The notes under the pieces were generated by a model. The model was not told the DNA's origin, searched no databases, and worked only from the letters and a program-made list of their open reading frames with translations. Made by a program: the position numbers and the translations under genes. A stretch of DNA of 64,000 bases from Caulobacteraceae bacterium (GTDB lineage: Bacteria; Pseudomonadota; Alphaproteobacteria; Caulobacterales; Caulobacteraceae). The DNA is taken from positions 180,475 through 244,474 of the forward strand of contig JAIXZX010000013.1 of the NCBI GenBank assembly GCA_027489335.1, in the 5' to 3' direction. Numbering within the stretch: position 1 is the first letter of the stretch; every line of letters starts with the position of its first letter. Below, piece by piece: positions 53,698 through 62,153 of this stretch.

Positions 53698-54501
53698 ATG
53701 GCCGGACATATCGCAGCCCTCTTTCGTCACCCTGTGAAGGGGTTCACCCCCGAGCCGCTGGCGCGCGCCCAACTGAGCGTCGGCGCGCCCTTTCCCTGCG
53801 ACCGGCTCTACGCTGTGGAGACGGGCCCTTCGGGATTTGATCCCAACGCCCCAGCCTTTGTGCCCAAGCAGAAGTTCGCCGTGCTGGCGGCACTGCCGCA
53901 GGTGGCGCGCGCCGCCACGCGATATGACGAGGAGACCCAGGTCCTGAGCGCCAGCGCTCCGGGCCTGCCCGACCTGTCGGCGAGGCTGGCCGACGAGGCG
54001 GGCCGGGAGGCTCTGGCCGAGTGGCTGACCCGCCTGCTGGGCGAGGAGGCCCGTGGGCCCCTGCGGGTCCTGCAGGCCCCTGGACACCGGTTCATGGACC
54101 ACCCCCGCGGCGACGTCTCCATCCTCAACCTCGCCAGCGTCCGCGATCTGGAACAGAAGCTCGGCCGGGAGATCGATCCCCTGCGGTTTCGCGCCAACAT
54201 CTATGTGGAGGGCTGGCCGCCCTGGGTGGAGAACCAGTGGGCCGGCGCCAGCATGATGCTCGGCTGGGCCCAGGCGCAGGTCTTCAAGCCCATCGTCCGC
54301 TGCGCGGCCACGGATGTGGACCCGGCGCTTGGCGTAAGGGACATGGAAATCACCAAGGCCCTGTTCGACCACTATGGCCACATGTTCTGCGGCGTCTATG
54401 TGCATGTCACCCGCGAGGGCGCCGCCGGTGTCGGCGACGCCTGCAGCCAGCCTCAGGTCGAAACGGCGCCAGGCCAAGCCATCGGAGGCGCCACCGCATG
54501 A
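53698..54501 (+). CDS. MOSC-domain molybdenum cofactor-binding protein
   Basis: A 267-residue protein. The MOSC_N beta-barrel (ALFRHPVKGFTPEPLARAQLSVGAPFPCDRLYAV) is followed by a MOSC domain (HRFMDHPRGDVSILNLASVRDLE, RFRANIYVEGWPPWVENQWAG, VFKPIVRCAATDVDPALGVRDMEI); the Cys in IVRCAATDVDP is the likely Mo-cofactor sulfur-carrying residue, as in mARC/YcbX/YiiM. Role: reduction of N-hydroxylated compounds or sulfur transfer is possible. ATG 53698 follows GAGG. It overlaps prmC by ATGA. Confidence 0.87.
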   Translation: MAGHIAALFRHPVKGFTPEPLARAQLSVGAPFPCDRLYAVETGPSGFDPNAPAFVPKQKFAVLAALPQVARAATRYDEETQVLSASAPGLPDLSARLADEAGREALAEWLTRLLGEEARGPLRVLQAPGHRFMDHPRGDVSILNLASVRDLEQKLGREIDPLRFRANIYVEGWPPWVENQWAGASMMLGWAQAQVFKPIVRCAATDVDPALGVRDMEITKALFDHYGHMFCGVYVHVTREGAAGVGDACSQPQVETAPGQAIGGATA

Positions 54502-55367
54502 CCCTGACCCTGCTGAAGGCCTGGGGACAGGCCAAGGCCCGCCTGGAGGCCGTGGGCCTGTCCGGGCCAGTGATCGATGCGCGCCTGCTGGTGGAGGCCG
54601 CCGCCGACGCCACCCGGCTGGACATCGTCACCGATCCCCACCGCCTGCTGACGTCCGAACAGGAGGCGCGGCTGGAGGACTATCTGGAGCGCCGGTCGCG
54701 GCGGGAGCCGGTCAGCCACATCCTGGGGCGCAAGGGCTTCTGGAAGATCATGCTGCAGGTGACGCCGGATGTCCTGACGCCGCGTCCCGACACCGAGTGC
54801 GTGGTGGACGCGGTGCTGAAGTCCACGGCCGAGCACGACCGCCTGTCGATCCTGGATCTGGGGGTTGGCTCGGGCGCCATCCTGCTGGCCATCCTCGCCG
54901 AGCGCCCCAACGCCAAGGGGCTCGGGGTGGACGTGTCCGAGGACGCCCTGGCGGTGGCGAGGGACAACGCCGCCCATCTCGGCCTCGCTGGCCGCTGCGC
55001 CCTGCTGCGCGGCGACTGGACCCAGGGCCTGTCTGACGCCAGCTTCGACATCGTCACCGCCAACCCGCCCTATATCGCCAGCGATGTCATCGAGACTCTG
55101 GAGCCGGAGGTGCGCGTGCACGAGCCCCGCCTGGCTCTGGACGGGGGCCCCGACGGCCTGGACGCCTATCGCAGCCTGGCGCCGGAAATCCTGCGGGTGC
55201 TCAAGCCCGGCGGTCGCTTCGCCGTCGAGATCGGCTACGACCAGAAGGCCGCGGTGGAGGACCTGTTTCGCCAGGCCGGCGCCGCGGAAGTCCGCACCCA
55301 GCAGGACCTTGCCGGACTGGACCGCGTGGTGCTCGGTGAAAAAAGAGCCTTGGAAACTCCGGCCTGA
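54498..55367 (+). CDS. prmC: PrmC, release-factor glutamine N5-methyltransferase
   Basis: A 289-residue SAM enzyme that methylates the Gln in the GGQ motif of release factors. N-terminal helical domain (~1-80), RREPVSHILGRKGFWKIMLQVTPDVLTPRPDTE, SAM loop ILDLGVGSGAILLAIL, and the catalytic TANPPYIASD. Overlaps the MOSC gene by 4 bp, while prfA is 2 kb upstream with a YihY gene and the MOSC gene put between them. Elsewhere prfA and prmC are often adjacent. Confidence 0.95.
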   Translation: MTLTLLKAWGQAKARLEAVGLSGPVIDARLLVEAAADATRLDIVTDPHRLLTSEQEARLEDYLERRSRREPVSHILGRKGFWKIMLQVTPDVLTPRPDTECVVDAVLKSTAEHDRLSILDLGVGSGAILLAILAERPNAKGLGVDVSEDALAVARDNAAHLGLAGRCALLRGDWTQGLSDASFDIVTANPPYIASDVIETLEPEVRVHEPRLALDGGPDGLDAYRSLAPEILRVLKPGGRFAVEIGYDQKAAVEDLFRQAGAAEVRTQQDLAGLDRVVLGEKRALETPA

Positions 55368-55615
55368 GCCGCTACATCCCTAATTGTCTCCACCCAAATC
55401 GCCGGTGAAACAGGCCCGAATCCCGACACCGGGAGATCAGCCAAGCCGGCAGGCGCCGCGTTGCGACGGGCGCTCCCAGGTCCGGGCGGATGACGGGGAT
55501 AATTTACGTCTTCAACACGGAACCTTGGGCGCAACGCCCGATCCCGAGATGAGGCTCACGCAGCCGCACGTCCTGAAGGTCAAGCCCTGGACGCGGCGCA
55601 AGACGGTTACCGAAT

Positions 55616-56494
55616 ATGAGAGATTTCAAGGGCATGAAGCGTCAGCGCGGGCGCAATCGCGGAGGCGGCGGGAATAAGCCCCAGCAGCACAACGCGAACC
55701 GCGCCTTCGATTCGAACGGCCCCGACGGCGTCAAGGTGCGCGGCAACGCCCAGCACGTCTTCGAAAAGTACCAGCAGCTCGCCCGCGACGCGACGTCGTC
55801 CAGCGACCGGGTTCTGGCGGAGAACTATCTCCAGCACGCCGAACACTATTTCCGCCTGCTGCGCGCCATGCAGCCGCAGCGCTCTCCCAGTGAAATCCTT
55901 GGTCGCGACCAGGTGACGTCGGGCCTCGACATCGACTTCGAGGACGAGAGCGGCCAGGGCCTGCCCTACGCCTCTGACCCGCCCGAAGGCGAAACCGAGT
56001 CCGAAGGCGAAGGCCGCAATGGCCGCGACCGGGACCGCGACCGCGACGAAGGTCGCCGGGATGAGCCCCGCCGCGACGACTCGCGCCGCGACGAGGGTCG
56101 CCGGGATGACAGCCGCCGGGACGAACCGCGCCGCGATGGGGCCCCGCGCGATGAGAACCGTCCGCCCCGTCGCGACCGCTGGCGTGAACGGGACGAACGT
56201 CGGGAGCGCGCCGAGCGGGAACCGCGGCCCGAACGCGATCCCATGGCGGTGGTCGAACCGCAGGCCACGCCCCTGGGCGCGCCCGCTTCGACGCCGGCGC
56301 CTGACGGTCCCATGCTGCGGGACGCCGAGGGCGGCGCCAGCGAAGCCCCGGCCTTCCTGCAGGCCCGCAGTCCCGAGCCCTCCAAGGCCGAGGGCGAAGA
56401 GCCCGCCCGCAAGCCCCGCCGTCGCCGCGCCCCGCGCAGCTTCGAGGGCGGCGAAGGCGCCGCGCCGCCAGCCAACGAGACCGAAGAGGCCTGA
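55616..56494 (+). CDS. DUF4167 protein with a low-complexity charged repeat tail
   Basis: A 292-residue protein. The N-terminal ~90 residues match the alphaproteobacterial DUF4167 domain (RNRGGGGNKPQQHNANRAFDSNGPDGVKVRGNAQHVFEKYQQLARDA...DRVLAENYLQHAEHYFRLL). The middle is disordered, with Arg-Asp repeats such as RDRDRDRD and imperfect RRDE/RRDD units (~140-190), and a basic RKPRRRRAPRSF motif near the end. It may bind RNA; function is unknown. The 248-bp gap before it, after prmC, holds nothing I recognise. A strong terminator follows. Confidence 0.85.
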   Translation: MRDFKGMKRQRGRNRGGGGNKPQQHNANRAFDSNGPDGVKVRGNAQHVFEKYQQLARDATSSSDRVLAENYLQHAEHYFRLLRAMQPQRSPSEILGRDQVTSGLDIDFEDESGQGLPYASDPPEGETESEGEGRNGRDRDRDRDEGRRDEPRRDDSRRDEGRRDDSRRDEPRRDGAPRDENRPPRRDRWRERDERRERAEREPRPERDPMAVVEPQATPLGAPASTPAPDGPMLRDAEGGASEAPAFLQARSPEPSKAEGEEPARKPRRRRAPRSFEGGEGAAPPANETEEA

Positions 56495-56516
56495 TCGCCT
56501 CTCGACCCAAAAGAAG

Positions 56517-56549
56517 GACCCCCGGAAGCCAGGCTTCCGGGGGTCTTTT
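56517..56549 (+). terminator. Strong intrinsic terminator after the DUF4167 gene
   Basis: Perfect 13-bp stem GACCCCCGGAAGC (56517-56529) with GCTTCCGGGGGTC (56533-56545) around CAG, followed by TTTT. On the other strand CTTCTTTT follows the stem, so it may also end the zinc-receptor gene. Confidence 0.9.
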
Positions 56550-56573
56550 CGTTCAGGCTGAAACCTCAGGCCT

Positions 56574-58643
56574 TTAGAAGGCGTAGCCCACGCCGAGGCG
56601 GAAGCTCCGGCCCGGCAGGGGCGCCAGATCCTTGAGGAACGAGGCGTGCTCGCGGGCCTCAGCGTCGTTCAGATTGCGGCCTTCCAGGAAGACCTTGAAT
56701 CCGTCCGTGGGCCGCACCACCACCGAGGCGTTGATCATGCGATAGCCGTCGGTGGGCAACTCGCCCTGCGCCACCCGGGTCTGCTCGCCCACCTGGCGCA
56801 GCTCAAGCTTGCCCGTCCACCAGCCGGTGGCGAAGATCGCCCGGCCGGTCGCCGACCAGGGCGGGATCCGCGCCGGCGCGCCCAGATCGGTGTCGCCGCG
56901 CACATAGTCAGCCGCCCCTTCCAGGGTGAAGCTGCGATCGCCGTCCTGCCAGAGGCGATAGGCGACCTCGGCCTCGCCGCCCCAGAACTCGGCGTCGGTC
57001 TGCTGATAGTTGAAGACGCCCAGCTCGCTCTCCGCGTCCTCGGCCCCGGTGGGCCGCAGATCGATGAAGCCCTCATAACGCACGGCGAAGGCGTGGAGGT
57101 CGGCGTCCCAGGGACCGCCGTCATAGTGCAGGGTCGCGTCGAGGGCGTAGGAGACCTCTGAGTCCAGGTTGGGGTTCCCCACCTCGAAGGCGCGGGTGGC
57201 GATATGGGCGCCCTCGGCGAACAGTTCGGCCTCAGTCGGGGCGCGGGCGGTGCGCGAGAGGCTGAAGCCCGCGTACCAGCCGGGCGCCGGGCGCAGGAAG
57301 GCGCCGAAGCTGGCTGACACATTGTCGAACTCGGCCTTGACCGCGGCGGTCTCCAGGGAGCGCCGGTCGAACCGCAACCCACCCTCGACGCCCCAGCTGT
57401 CGCGGTCCAGGCGCTGCAGGGTGAAGACGCCAGCCTCGGCGATCTCCACCGCCGGCACATAGGCCTCGTCGCCCTGGGCGTCGAAGTCCCGCGTCAGGGC
57501 CTGGACGCCCACCGCGCCCTGCCAGCCGTCCCGCTCAGCCTGGACCAGCTCCAGCCGGCCTTCCCAGCCTTCGGAGAGGAAGCGGGTGGCCGGGGCGCCG
57601 TCCTCGATCTCCACATGCTCGTAGTCGGCATAGCCGCCGGACACCCGCAGACGCTCGAACGGTCCCAGGGCCAGGTTCATGCCCCCGCGCAGGTCATAGC
57701 GGGTCTGCTTCAGATCGATGCGGACGCCTTCCTCTTCGCCGTGGTCGTCCTCGTCATGATCCTCGTCGTGATCGTGATCATCGTCGTGGTCGTCGTGATC
57801 GTCGTCATGGCCGTGCTCGTGGGCATGCCCAGGCACCCCATAACGGCTGTCGGTCTGCTTCACCGCCAGGCCCAGGAACCCCGCCTCGCCCACATAGGAG
57901 AGACCCGCCCCATAGGAGTCGATGGTGACGGCGGTGTTCTCCACCTGGCCCGACTGCGGACCAAAGTACTCTTCGCCCTCGGCGACCAGCTGGCGGCGGG
58001 ACTCCGCCCCGGTGGGCACATCATAGTCCTCGGTCTGACGGCGCAGGGCGTCCAGGCTGAACACCCAGGGTCCGGTCCCGGCCTTCAGGGCGCCCGAGGC
58101 CATCTCACCGGTGTCGACGCTGGAGATCGCGCCGAAGACCCGGCCCTCGATCCCGTCCACAGGAGCCTCGGCGATCCGGTCGTCGATCACATTCACCACC
58201 CCGCCGATGGCCGAGCCGCCATAGGCCAGGGCCGCTGGCCCGCGCAGGACCTCGATCCGCCGCGCCTCCTGAGGGTCGACGGCCACCTGATGGTCCGGCG
58301 ACAGGGCGCTGGCGTCGACCATGCCGACGCCGTTGGTGAGAACCAGAACCCGCGGTCCGGCCAGACCCCGGATCACCGGCCGGCTGGCCCCCGGACCAAA
58401 GAAGCTTGAGCGCACGCCGGGCAGATCGCTGAGCGCCTCACCCAGGCCGCCGGCGTTGGCGGTGTCCAGGTCATCGCGGGTGAGCACATCGACGCTGGTC
58501 GTCACCGAGTCGAGGGAGACCACGAAGGGCGCGGCCGTCACCACCACCTCGGTAATCTCATTTCCACGGCCCGAGGTCTGACCAAGGGCCGGACCCGCCG
58601 CGACCAGGAGGCCGGCGGAGGCGAGAAGGAGAGATTTGCGCAT
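56574..58643 (-). CDS. znuD: TonB-dependent outer-membrane receptor with a His/Asp-rich loop, probable zinc receptor
   Basis: A 689-residue outer-membrane transporter. Signal peptide ends near PALGQ. Plug domain (ITEVVVTAAPF...GEALSDLPGVRSSFFGPGASRPVIRGLAGPRVLVLTNG...RIEVLRGPAALAYGGSAIGGVVNVID) is followed by a 22-strand barrel ending GRSFRLGVGYAF. One loop at ~residues 275-310 is a run of His, Asp and Glu (HAHEHGHDDDHDDH and on), as in zinc receptor ZnuD. It is divergent from zur, and a Zur-box-like palindrome lies between them. ATG 58643 is chosen as it starts the signal peptide. Confidence 0.88.
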   Translation of the reverse strand: MRKSLLLASAGLLVAAGPALGQTSGRGNEITEVVVTAAPFVVSLDSVTTSVDVLTRDDLDTANAGGLGEALSDLPGVRSSFFGPGASRPVIRGLAGPRVLVLTNGVGMVDASALSPDHQVAVDPQEARRIEVLRGPAALAYGGSAIGGVVNVIDDRIAEAPVDGIEGRVFGAISSVDTGEMASGALKAGTGPWVFSLDALRRQTEDYDVPTGAESRRQLVAEGEEYFGPQSGQVENTAVTIDSYGAGLSYVGEAGFLGLAVKQTDSRYGVPGHAHEHGHDDDHDDHDDDHDHDEDHDEDDHGEEEGVRIDLKQTRYDLRGGMNLALGPFERLRVSGGYADYEHVEIEDGAPATRFLSEGWEGRLELVQAERDGWQGAVGVQALTRDFDAQGDEAYVPAVEIAEAGVFTLQRLDRDSWGVEGGLRFDRRSLETAAVKAEFDNVSASFGAFLRPAPGWYAGFSLSRTARAPTEAELFAEGAHIATRAFEVGNPNLDSEVSYALDATLHYDGGPWDADLHAFAVRYEGFIDLRPTGAEDAESELGVFNYQQTDAEFWGGEAEVAYRLWQDGDRSFTLEGAADYVRGDTDLGAPARIPPWSATGRAIFATGWWTGKLELRQVGEQTRVAQGELPTDGYRMINASVVVRPTDGFKVFLEGRNLNDAEAREHASFLKDLAPLPGRSFRLGVGYAF

Positions 58644-58676
58644 GGGGTCGACCTGTTCTGGAAGCGGAGCCAATGC

Positions 58677-58694
58677 GTTATGAAATAACATAAC
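58677..58694. promoter_or_regulatory. Zur-box-like palindrome between znuD and zur
   Basis: GTTATGAAATAACATAAC contains the nested inverted repeats GTTAT-GAA-ATAAC (58677-58689) and GTTATG-N6-CATAAC. It is AT-rich in GC-rich DNA and like the alphaproteobacterial Zur consensus (GTTAT...ATAAC). It is 34 bp before znuD and 51 bp before zur, suitable for zinc-dependent repression of both. Confidence 0.75.
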
Positions 58695-58744
58695 CTGCCG
58701 TCAAGCCGGTTGCGTGGAATTTGCGGAATGATTAGCTGCTGTGC

Positions 58745-59230
58745 ATGGGAGTCGATTGCCACCACACCGAAAGTGCGCAGCCTGGTCTGGAGGGCGCAGC
58801 CCTGGCGAGCGCCGTGGCGGCCGCCCAGAGCAAGTGCGAGCGGACAAGGGAACGGCTGACCCCCCCGCGCCGGCGGGTCCTGGAACTCCTGCTGGAAGCC
58901 GACGGGCCGATGAAGGCTTACGACCTGATCGCCGCCTATGGGCAGGACGGGGAGCCGGCCAAGCCGCCGACCGTCTATCGCGCCCTGGAATTCCTTGAGC
59001 GCCTGGGCTTCGCCCATCGCATCGAGAGCCTGAACGCCTATGTCCCCTGCCGGATGGAGGGGACCAGCCATCGCGCAGCCTTCCTGATCTGCGAATGCTG
59101 CGGCACGGCCGAGGAGTTCGAGCCCGACTTCTCCCCGCAGTTCGCCGCCGCCGAAGCCGCGGGCTACGCCGTGCGCACGGTGACCTTGGAGGCTCGCGGC
59201 CTCTGCCCGGCCTGCAAGGTCGAAGCCTAG
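58745..59230 (+). CDS. zur: Zur, Fur-family zinc uptake regulator
   Basis: A 161-residue Fur-family repressor. The winged-helix domain has LTPPRRRVLELLLEADGPMKAYDLI and KPPTVYRALEFLERLGFAHRIES. The C-terminal half has the structural zinc pairs CECC and CPAC, and HRAAF as regulatory zinc ligands. The location next to a ZnuD-like receptor and the Zur box favours Zur over Fur. The first ~30 residues (with C, HH) are variable, so a start further in is possible. Confidence 0.9.
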   Translation: MGVDCHHTESAQPGLEGAALASAVAAAQSKCERTRERLTPPRRRVLELLLEADGPMKAYDLIAAYGQDGEPAKPPTVYRALEFLERLGFAHRIESLNAYVPCRMEGTSHRAAFLICECCGTAEEFEPDFSPQFAAAEAAGYAVRTVTLEARGLCPACKVEA

Positions 59231-59315
59231 AAATTTGCCACCTAGCGTGGGGCCGATAAGGCCTTAAGCTGACGCAGCGATATCCAAACCGGTCGCGCTC
59301 ACCCCTTCCAGGTCC

Positions 59316-60620
59316 ATGCTCCTCATCTCAATCGTCGCCGTGCTGCTCCTTCTGGTGCTCAACGGCCTGTTCGCCATGTCCGAACTGGCGGTGGTCTCCG
59401 CCCGCCGGGGCAAGCTGCAAAGCCGGGCCGACCGGGGGGACAAGGGCGCCGCCGCGGCCCTGCGCCTGGCTGACCACCCCACGCGCTTCCTGTCGTCGGT
59501 TCAGGTCGGCATCACGCTGATCGGCATCCTCGCCGGTGCGTTTGGCCAGGCGACCATCGCCGCCGAGCTGGACCTGATCCTGGAGACCTTTGGTCCCCTG
59601 GCGCCCTATTCCGAGGCCCTGTCCACGGGCCTCGTCGTCATCACCCTGACCTATCTGTCCCTGATCGTCGGAGAGCTGGTCCCCAAGCGGCTGGCCCTGA
59701 TCTTCCCGGAAACCATGGCCGCCCTGGCCGCCCGGCCGCTTACCTGGCTGGCGATGGCCATGGGGCCGTTCATCACCCTGCTGACCACCTCGACGGCCGG
59801 GGTGCTGCGGCTGATGGGCGTTCGTGACGCCCAGGGCGAGGCCATGAGCCACGAGGACGTGGAGATGGCCCTGGCCGAAGGCGCCCGCGCGGGCCTCATT
59901 GAGCCGGCCGAGCAGCAGATCATGACCGAGGTCATGCGCCTGGGCGACCGTCCGGTCCGCGCGGCCATGACGCCCCGGCGGGACGTCTACTGGGTTTCCC
60001 TGGCCGACACGCCCGAGAAGATCCGTGAAGAGGTCCGCAACTGCCCCTATTCACGGATCGTCGTCTGCCGCGAGCAGGATATCGATGATCCCCTGGGCGT
60101 GCTGCACAAGAAGGATGTGGCCGACCTGCTGATGGACGACGCGGCGTTTGACCTCGAACCCCTGATCCACACGCCCCTGTTCATCCCGGACACCACCTCG
60201 ATCCTCCGGGCCCTGGAGCAGTTTAAGAAGACCACCACCCATATGGCCTTCGTGGTGGACGAGTTCGGCAATCTGGAAGGGGTGATCACGCCCATCGACC
60301 TGCTGGAGATGATCGCCGGCGACTTCCCCGAGGCCCACGACGCCCCGGCCCCGCTGATCCTGGAGCGGGCCGACGGGTCCTTCCTGGTCGATGGGCGGGC
60401 CGACCTGATGGACCTGGGCGACCGTCTGGGGGAGAGCTTCGAGGAGACCGAAGGCTTCCACACCGCCGCAGGCCTGGTGCTGCATCGGCTGGGGCGGATC
60501 CCCGCCGAGGGCGACACCGCCGTCATTCGCCGCTACCGGGTCGAGATCATGGACATGGACGAGCGCCGGATCGACAAGCTGCTCTTCACCCGGCTTGAGG
60601 GCGATGCTGAAGATCAATGA
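59316..60620 (+). CDS. CNNM/CorC-type membrane protein with CBS domains (hemolysin-family name)
   Basis: A 434-residue protein. The N-terminal DUF21/CNNM domain has about four helices (LLISIVAVLLLLVLNGLFAMSELAVVSARRGKLQ; VGITLIGILAGAFG; LIVGELVPKRLAL), then two CBS domains (DRPVRAAMTPRRDVYWVS; THMAFVVDEFGNLEGVITPIDLLE) and a CorC_HlyC C-terminal domain. Relatives take part in Mg2+/Co2+ efflux; the name hemolysin is historical. Its end overlaps arfB by 17 bp. Confidence 0.9.
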   Translation: MLLISIVAVLLLLVLNGLFAMSELAVVSARRGKLQSRADRGDKGAAAALRLADHPTRFLSSVQVGITLIGILAGAFGQATIAAELDLILETFGPLAPYSEALSTGLVVITLTYLSLIVGELVPKRLALIFPETMAALAARPLTWLAMAMGPFITLLTTSTAGVLRLMGVRDAQGEAMSHEDVEMALAEGARAGLIEPAEQQIMTEVMRLGDRPVRAAMTPRRDVYWVSLADTPEKIREEVRNCPYSRIVVCREQDIDDPLGVLHKKDVADLLMDDAAFDLEPLIHTPLFIPDTTSILRALEQFKKTTTHMAFVVDEFGNLEGVITPIDLLEMIAGDFPEAHDAPAPLILERADGSFLVDGRADLMDLGDRLGESFEETEGFHTAAGLVLHRLGRIPAEGDTAVIRRYRVEIMDMDERRIDKLLFTRLEGDAEDQ

Positions 60621-61029
60621 GACCCTGGCCATAGACGAGGACGAGATCACCCTGCGTTTCGTTCGCGCCTCGGGTCCCGGGGGACAGAACGTCAACAAGG
60701 TCTCCACCGCCGTGGAGCTGCGCTTCGACGTCTGGAACTCCCCCACCCTGCCCGAACCGGTCCGCGCCCGGCTGGCCCGGCTGGCGGGACGCCGGCTGAC
60801 CCAGGAAGGCGTGCTGGTCCTGTTGGCCGAGCGGTTCCGCACCCAGGAACGCAATCGCGCCGACGCGCAGGATCGCCTGCTCGAGTTGATCCGCAAGGCG
60901 GCCGAGCCCCCCCCGCCGCCGCGAAAGAAGACACGGCCGACCCTGGCCTCCAAGAAGCGCCGGCTGGAGAGCAAGACCCGCCGGGCGGTGGTCAAGGCGG
61001 GCCGTGGACGCCCCGGCGGCGACGACTAG
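60604..61029 (+). CDS. arfB: ArfB (YaeJ), codon-independent ribosome-rescue peptidyl-tRNA hydrolase
   Basis: A 141-residue protein with the release-factor catalytic domain only: RASGPGGQNVNKVSTAVELRFDV with GGQ, followed by a linker and a very basic tail (KKTRPTLASKKRRLESKTRRAVVK) that enters the empty mRNA channel. It frees ribosomes stuck at mRNA ends without stop codons, as a back-up to tmRNA. ATG 60604 begins inside the end of the CNNM-type gene (17-bp overlap), so translation may be coupled. Confidence 0.93.
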   Translation: MLKINETLAIDEDEITLRFVRASGPGGQNVNKVSTAVELRFDVWNSPTLPEPVRARLARLAGRRLTQEGVLVLLAERFRTQERNRADAQDRLLELIRKAAEPPPPPRKKTRPTLASKKRRLESKTRRAVVKAGRGRPGGDD

Positions 61030-61098
61030 GCGCCAGCCTGCGGCCCCGTGACGCATCAAGTGTTGGCTTCTGTCACAGTCCTTAATTATGGTCGGCCC

Positions 61099-61632
61099 AT
61101 GTCCAAGCTCCGTCTTCTGGCGATCTCCGCCACGCTCGCCCTGGCCACGGCCTGCGCGCCCACCATGGGCCCGCCCCCGCCGCCCCCTGGCATGGGGGCG
61201 CCTTCGCCCACCGTTTTCCGGCAGGAGGACTTCTCCTGGTCGGCGGTTCCTGGCCGCAACACCATCGATGGCCGGCTGACCTATCGCCAGGGCGCGACCC
61301 GCTACACCTGCTCAGGCGCTGGCGTCGTGCTGACGCCGGAGACCCCCTGGACCCGCCGACGGATGACCATTCTCTATTCGTCGCCGGAAGCCGCAGCCCT
61401 CCCGGCCGACGAGGTTCGGGCCCGGACGCCCTCGGCGCCCAATGAGGACTACTCCTCCTTCGTGCGCCGCAGCACCTGCGACGCCGCCGACCGCTTCACC
61501 TTCTCCAACCTGCCCGACGGCGCCTGGTTCGTGATCACGGTGGCGCGCCCCTCGGCCGGGGCCGGCGAAAGCGTGGCCATCATGCGCCGGGTGGTGACCC
61601 GCGGCGGTCGGATCAGCCCCATCGATCTCTAG
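61099..61632 (+). CDS. Uncharacterised lipoprotein
   Basis: A 177-residue protein. The signal ending LALATAC is a lipobox, with Cys at residue 20. A Pro/Met/Gly-rich stretch (PPPPPPGMG) follows, then a beta-rich domain with a GRLTYRQGATRYTCSG block and a late FTFSNLPDGAWFVITVARP. The latter resembles a prealbumin/carboxypeptidase-regulatory-like fold. Probably in the outer membrane or periplasm. ATG 61099 is chosen for the signal peptide. Confidence 0.75.
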   Translation: MSKLRLLAISATLALATACAPTMGPPPPPPGMGAPSPTVFRQEDFSWSAVPGRNTIDGRLTYRQGATRYTCSGAGVVLTPETPWTRRRMTILYSSPEAAALPADEVRARTPSAPNEDYSSFVRRSTCDAADRFTFSNLPDGAWFVITVARPSAGAGESVAIMRRVVTRGGRISPIDL

Positions 61633-61710
61633 GCGCGCGCCTGACGCAAGCGTGAGACGACTTTTCGCCCGTCGCCGGAACCCGGCGGCGGGCGTCGTCC
61701 TTTCTGGACC

Positions 61711-62091
61711 ATGGCCTCGCTTCCCAAAACCCCCGCCGCCGCCCGACCGACCATCTACGCCCTGGGGCTGGCGAGCCTCGCCATCGGCCTGATCAAGACC
61801 GCACGACCGGCCGCCATCGCGGGTCGCACGGGCCTCGGGGAAGCCTCCATGGTCAGGACGCTCGGCCTTCGCGAGATGTCGGCCGGCGCCGGCCTGCTGC
61901 TGGACGGCGGCGACAAGCGCTGGCTGGCCGCCCATGGCCTGAACATCGCCGGCCAGGTGGCGGTGTTGCTCAAGGCGCGACCCTCCAATCGCCGGGAGTG
62001 GCGGGGCCTGGCGGTGTTTTACGGCGTACTTCTGGGCCTGACTCTCGCCGACGTATACGCGGCCCGACGCCTCCAGCAGGCCGAGAGCTGA
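61711..62091 (+). CDS. Small DUF4267-like membrane protein
   Basis: A 126-residue protein with weak hydrophobic helices (about residues 15-32, 48-63, 72-90 and 100-118). The pattern IGLIKTARPAAIAGRTGLGEASMVRTLGLREMSAGAGLLL resembles the N-terminal membrane part of a group of hypothetical proteins in which similar segments lie next to a polyketide-cyclase-type domain. No catalytic residue is evident. Converges on clpB. Confidence 0.65.
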   Translation: MASLPKTPAAARPTIYALGLASLAIGLIKTARPAAIAGRTGLGEASMVRTLGLREMSAGAGLLLDGGDKRWLAAHGLNIAGQVAVLLKARPSNRREWRGLAVFYGVLLGLTLADVYAARRLQQAES

Positions 62092-62095
62092 CAGC

Positions 62096-62126
62096 AAAAC
62101 GCCCTCCCTGCCAGGCAGGAAGGGCG
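62096..62126 (-). terminator. Intrinsic terminator after clpB
   Basis: Arms 62100-62111 and 62115-62126 pair over 12 bases with one mismatch around CAG. On the minus strand a TTTT run (62099-62096) follows the stem, so it ends clpB transcription. Confidence 0.8.
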
Positions 62127-62153
62127 CTCTGTCTGCGTCAGGCGATGCCCCCG

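Noticed and set aside
54021..54497. N-terminal extension of PrmC overlapping the MOSC gene
   Set aside because: It is an out-of-frame reading of the MOSC coding sequence; PrmC homology begins at ATG 54498.
55368..55615. A small gene or RNA in the gap between prmC and the DUF4167 gene
   Set aside because: I could find no start with ribosome site, no hairpin terminator and no recognisable RNA there.
57735..57830. Short repeated units suggesting a CRISPR array or satellite
   Set aside because: They are codon repeats (GTC/GTG/ATG-type) in the receptor loop, without spacers.
57615..58409. A plus-strand frame with a long Val/Ile run that looks like a membrane segment
   Set aside because: The run is the reverse complement of the His/Asp-rich loop of the TonB receptor; nothing else supports it.
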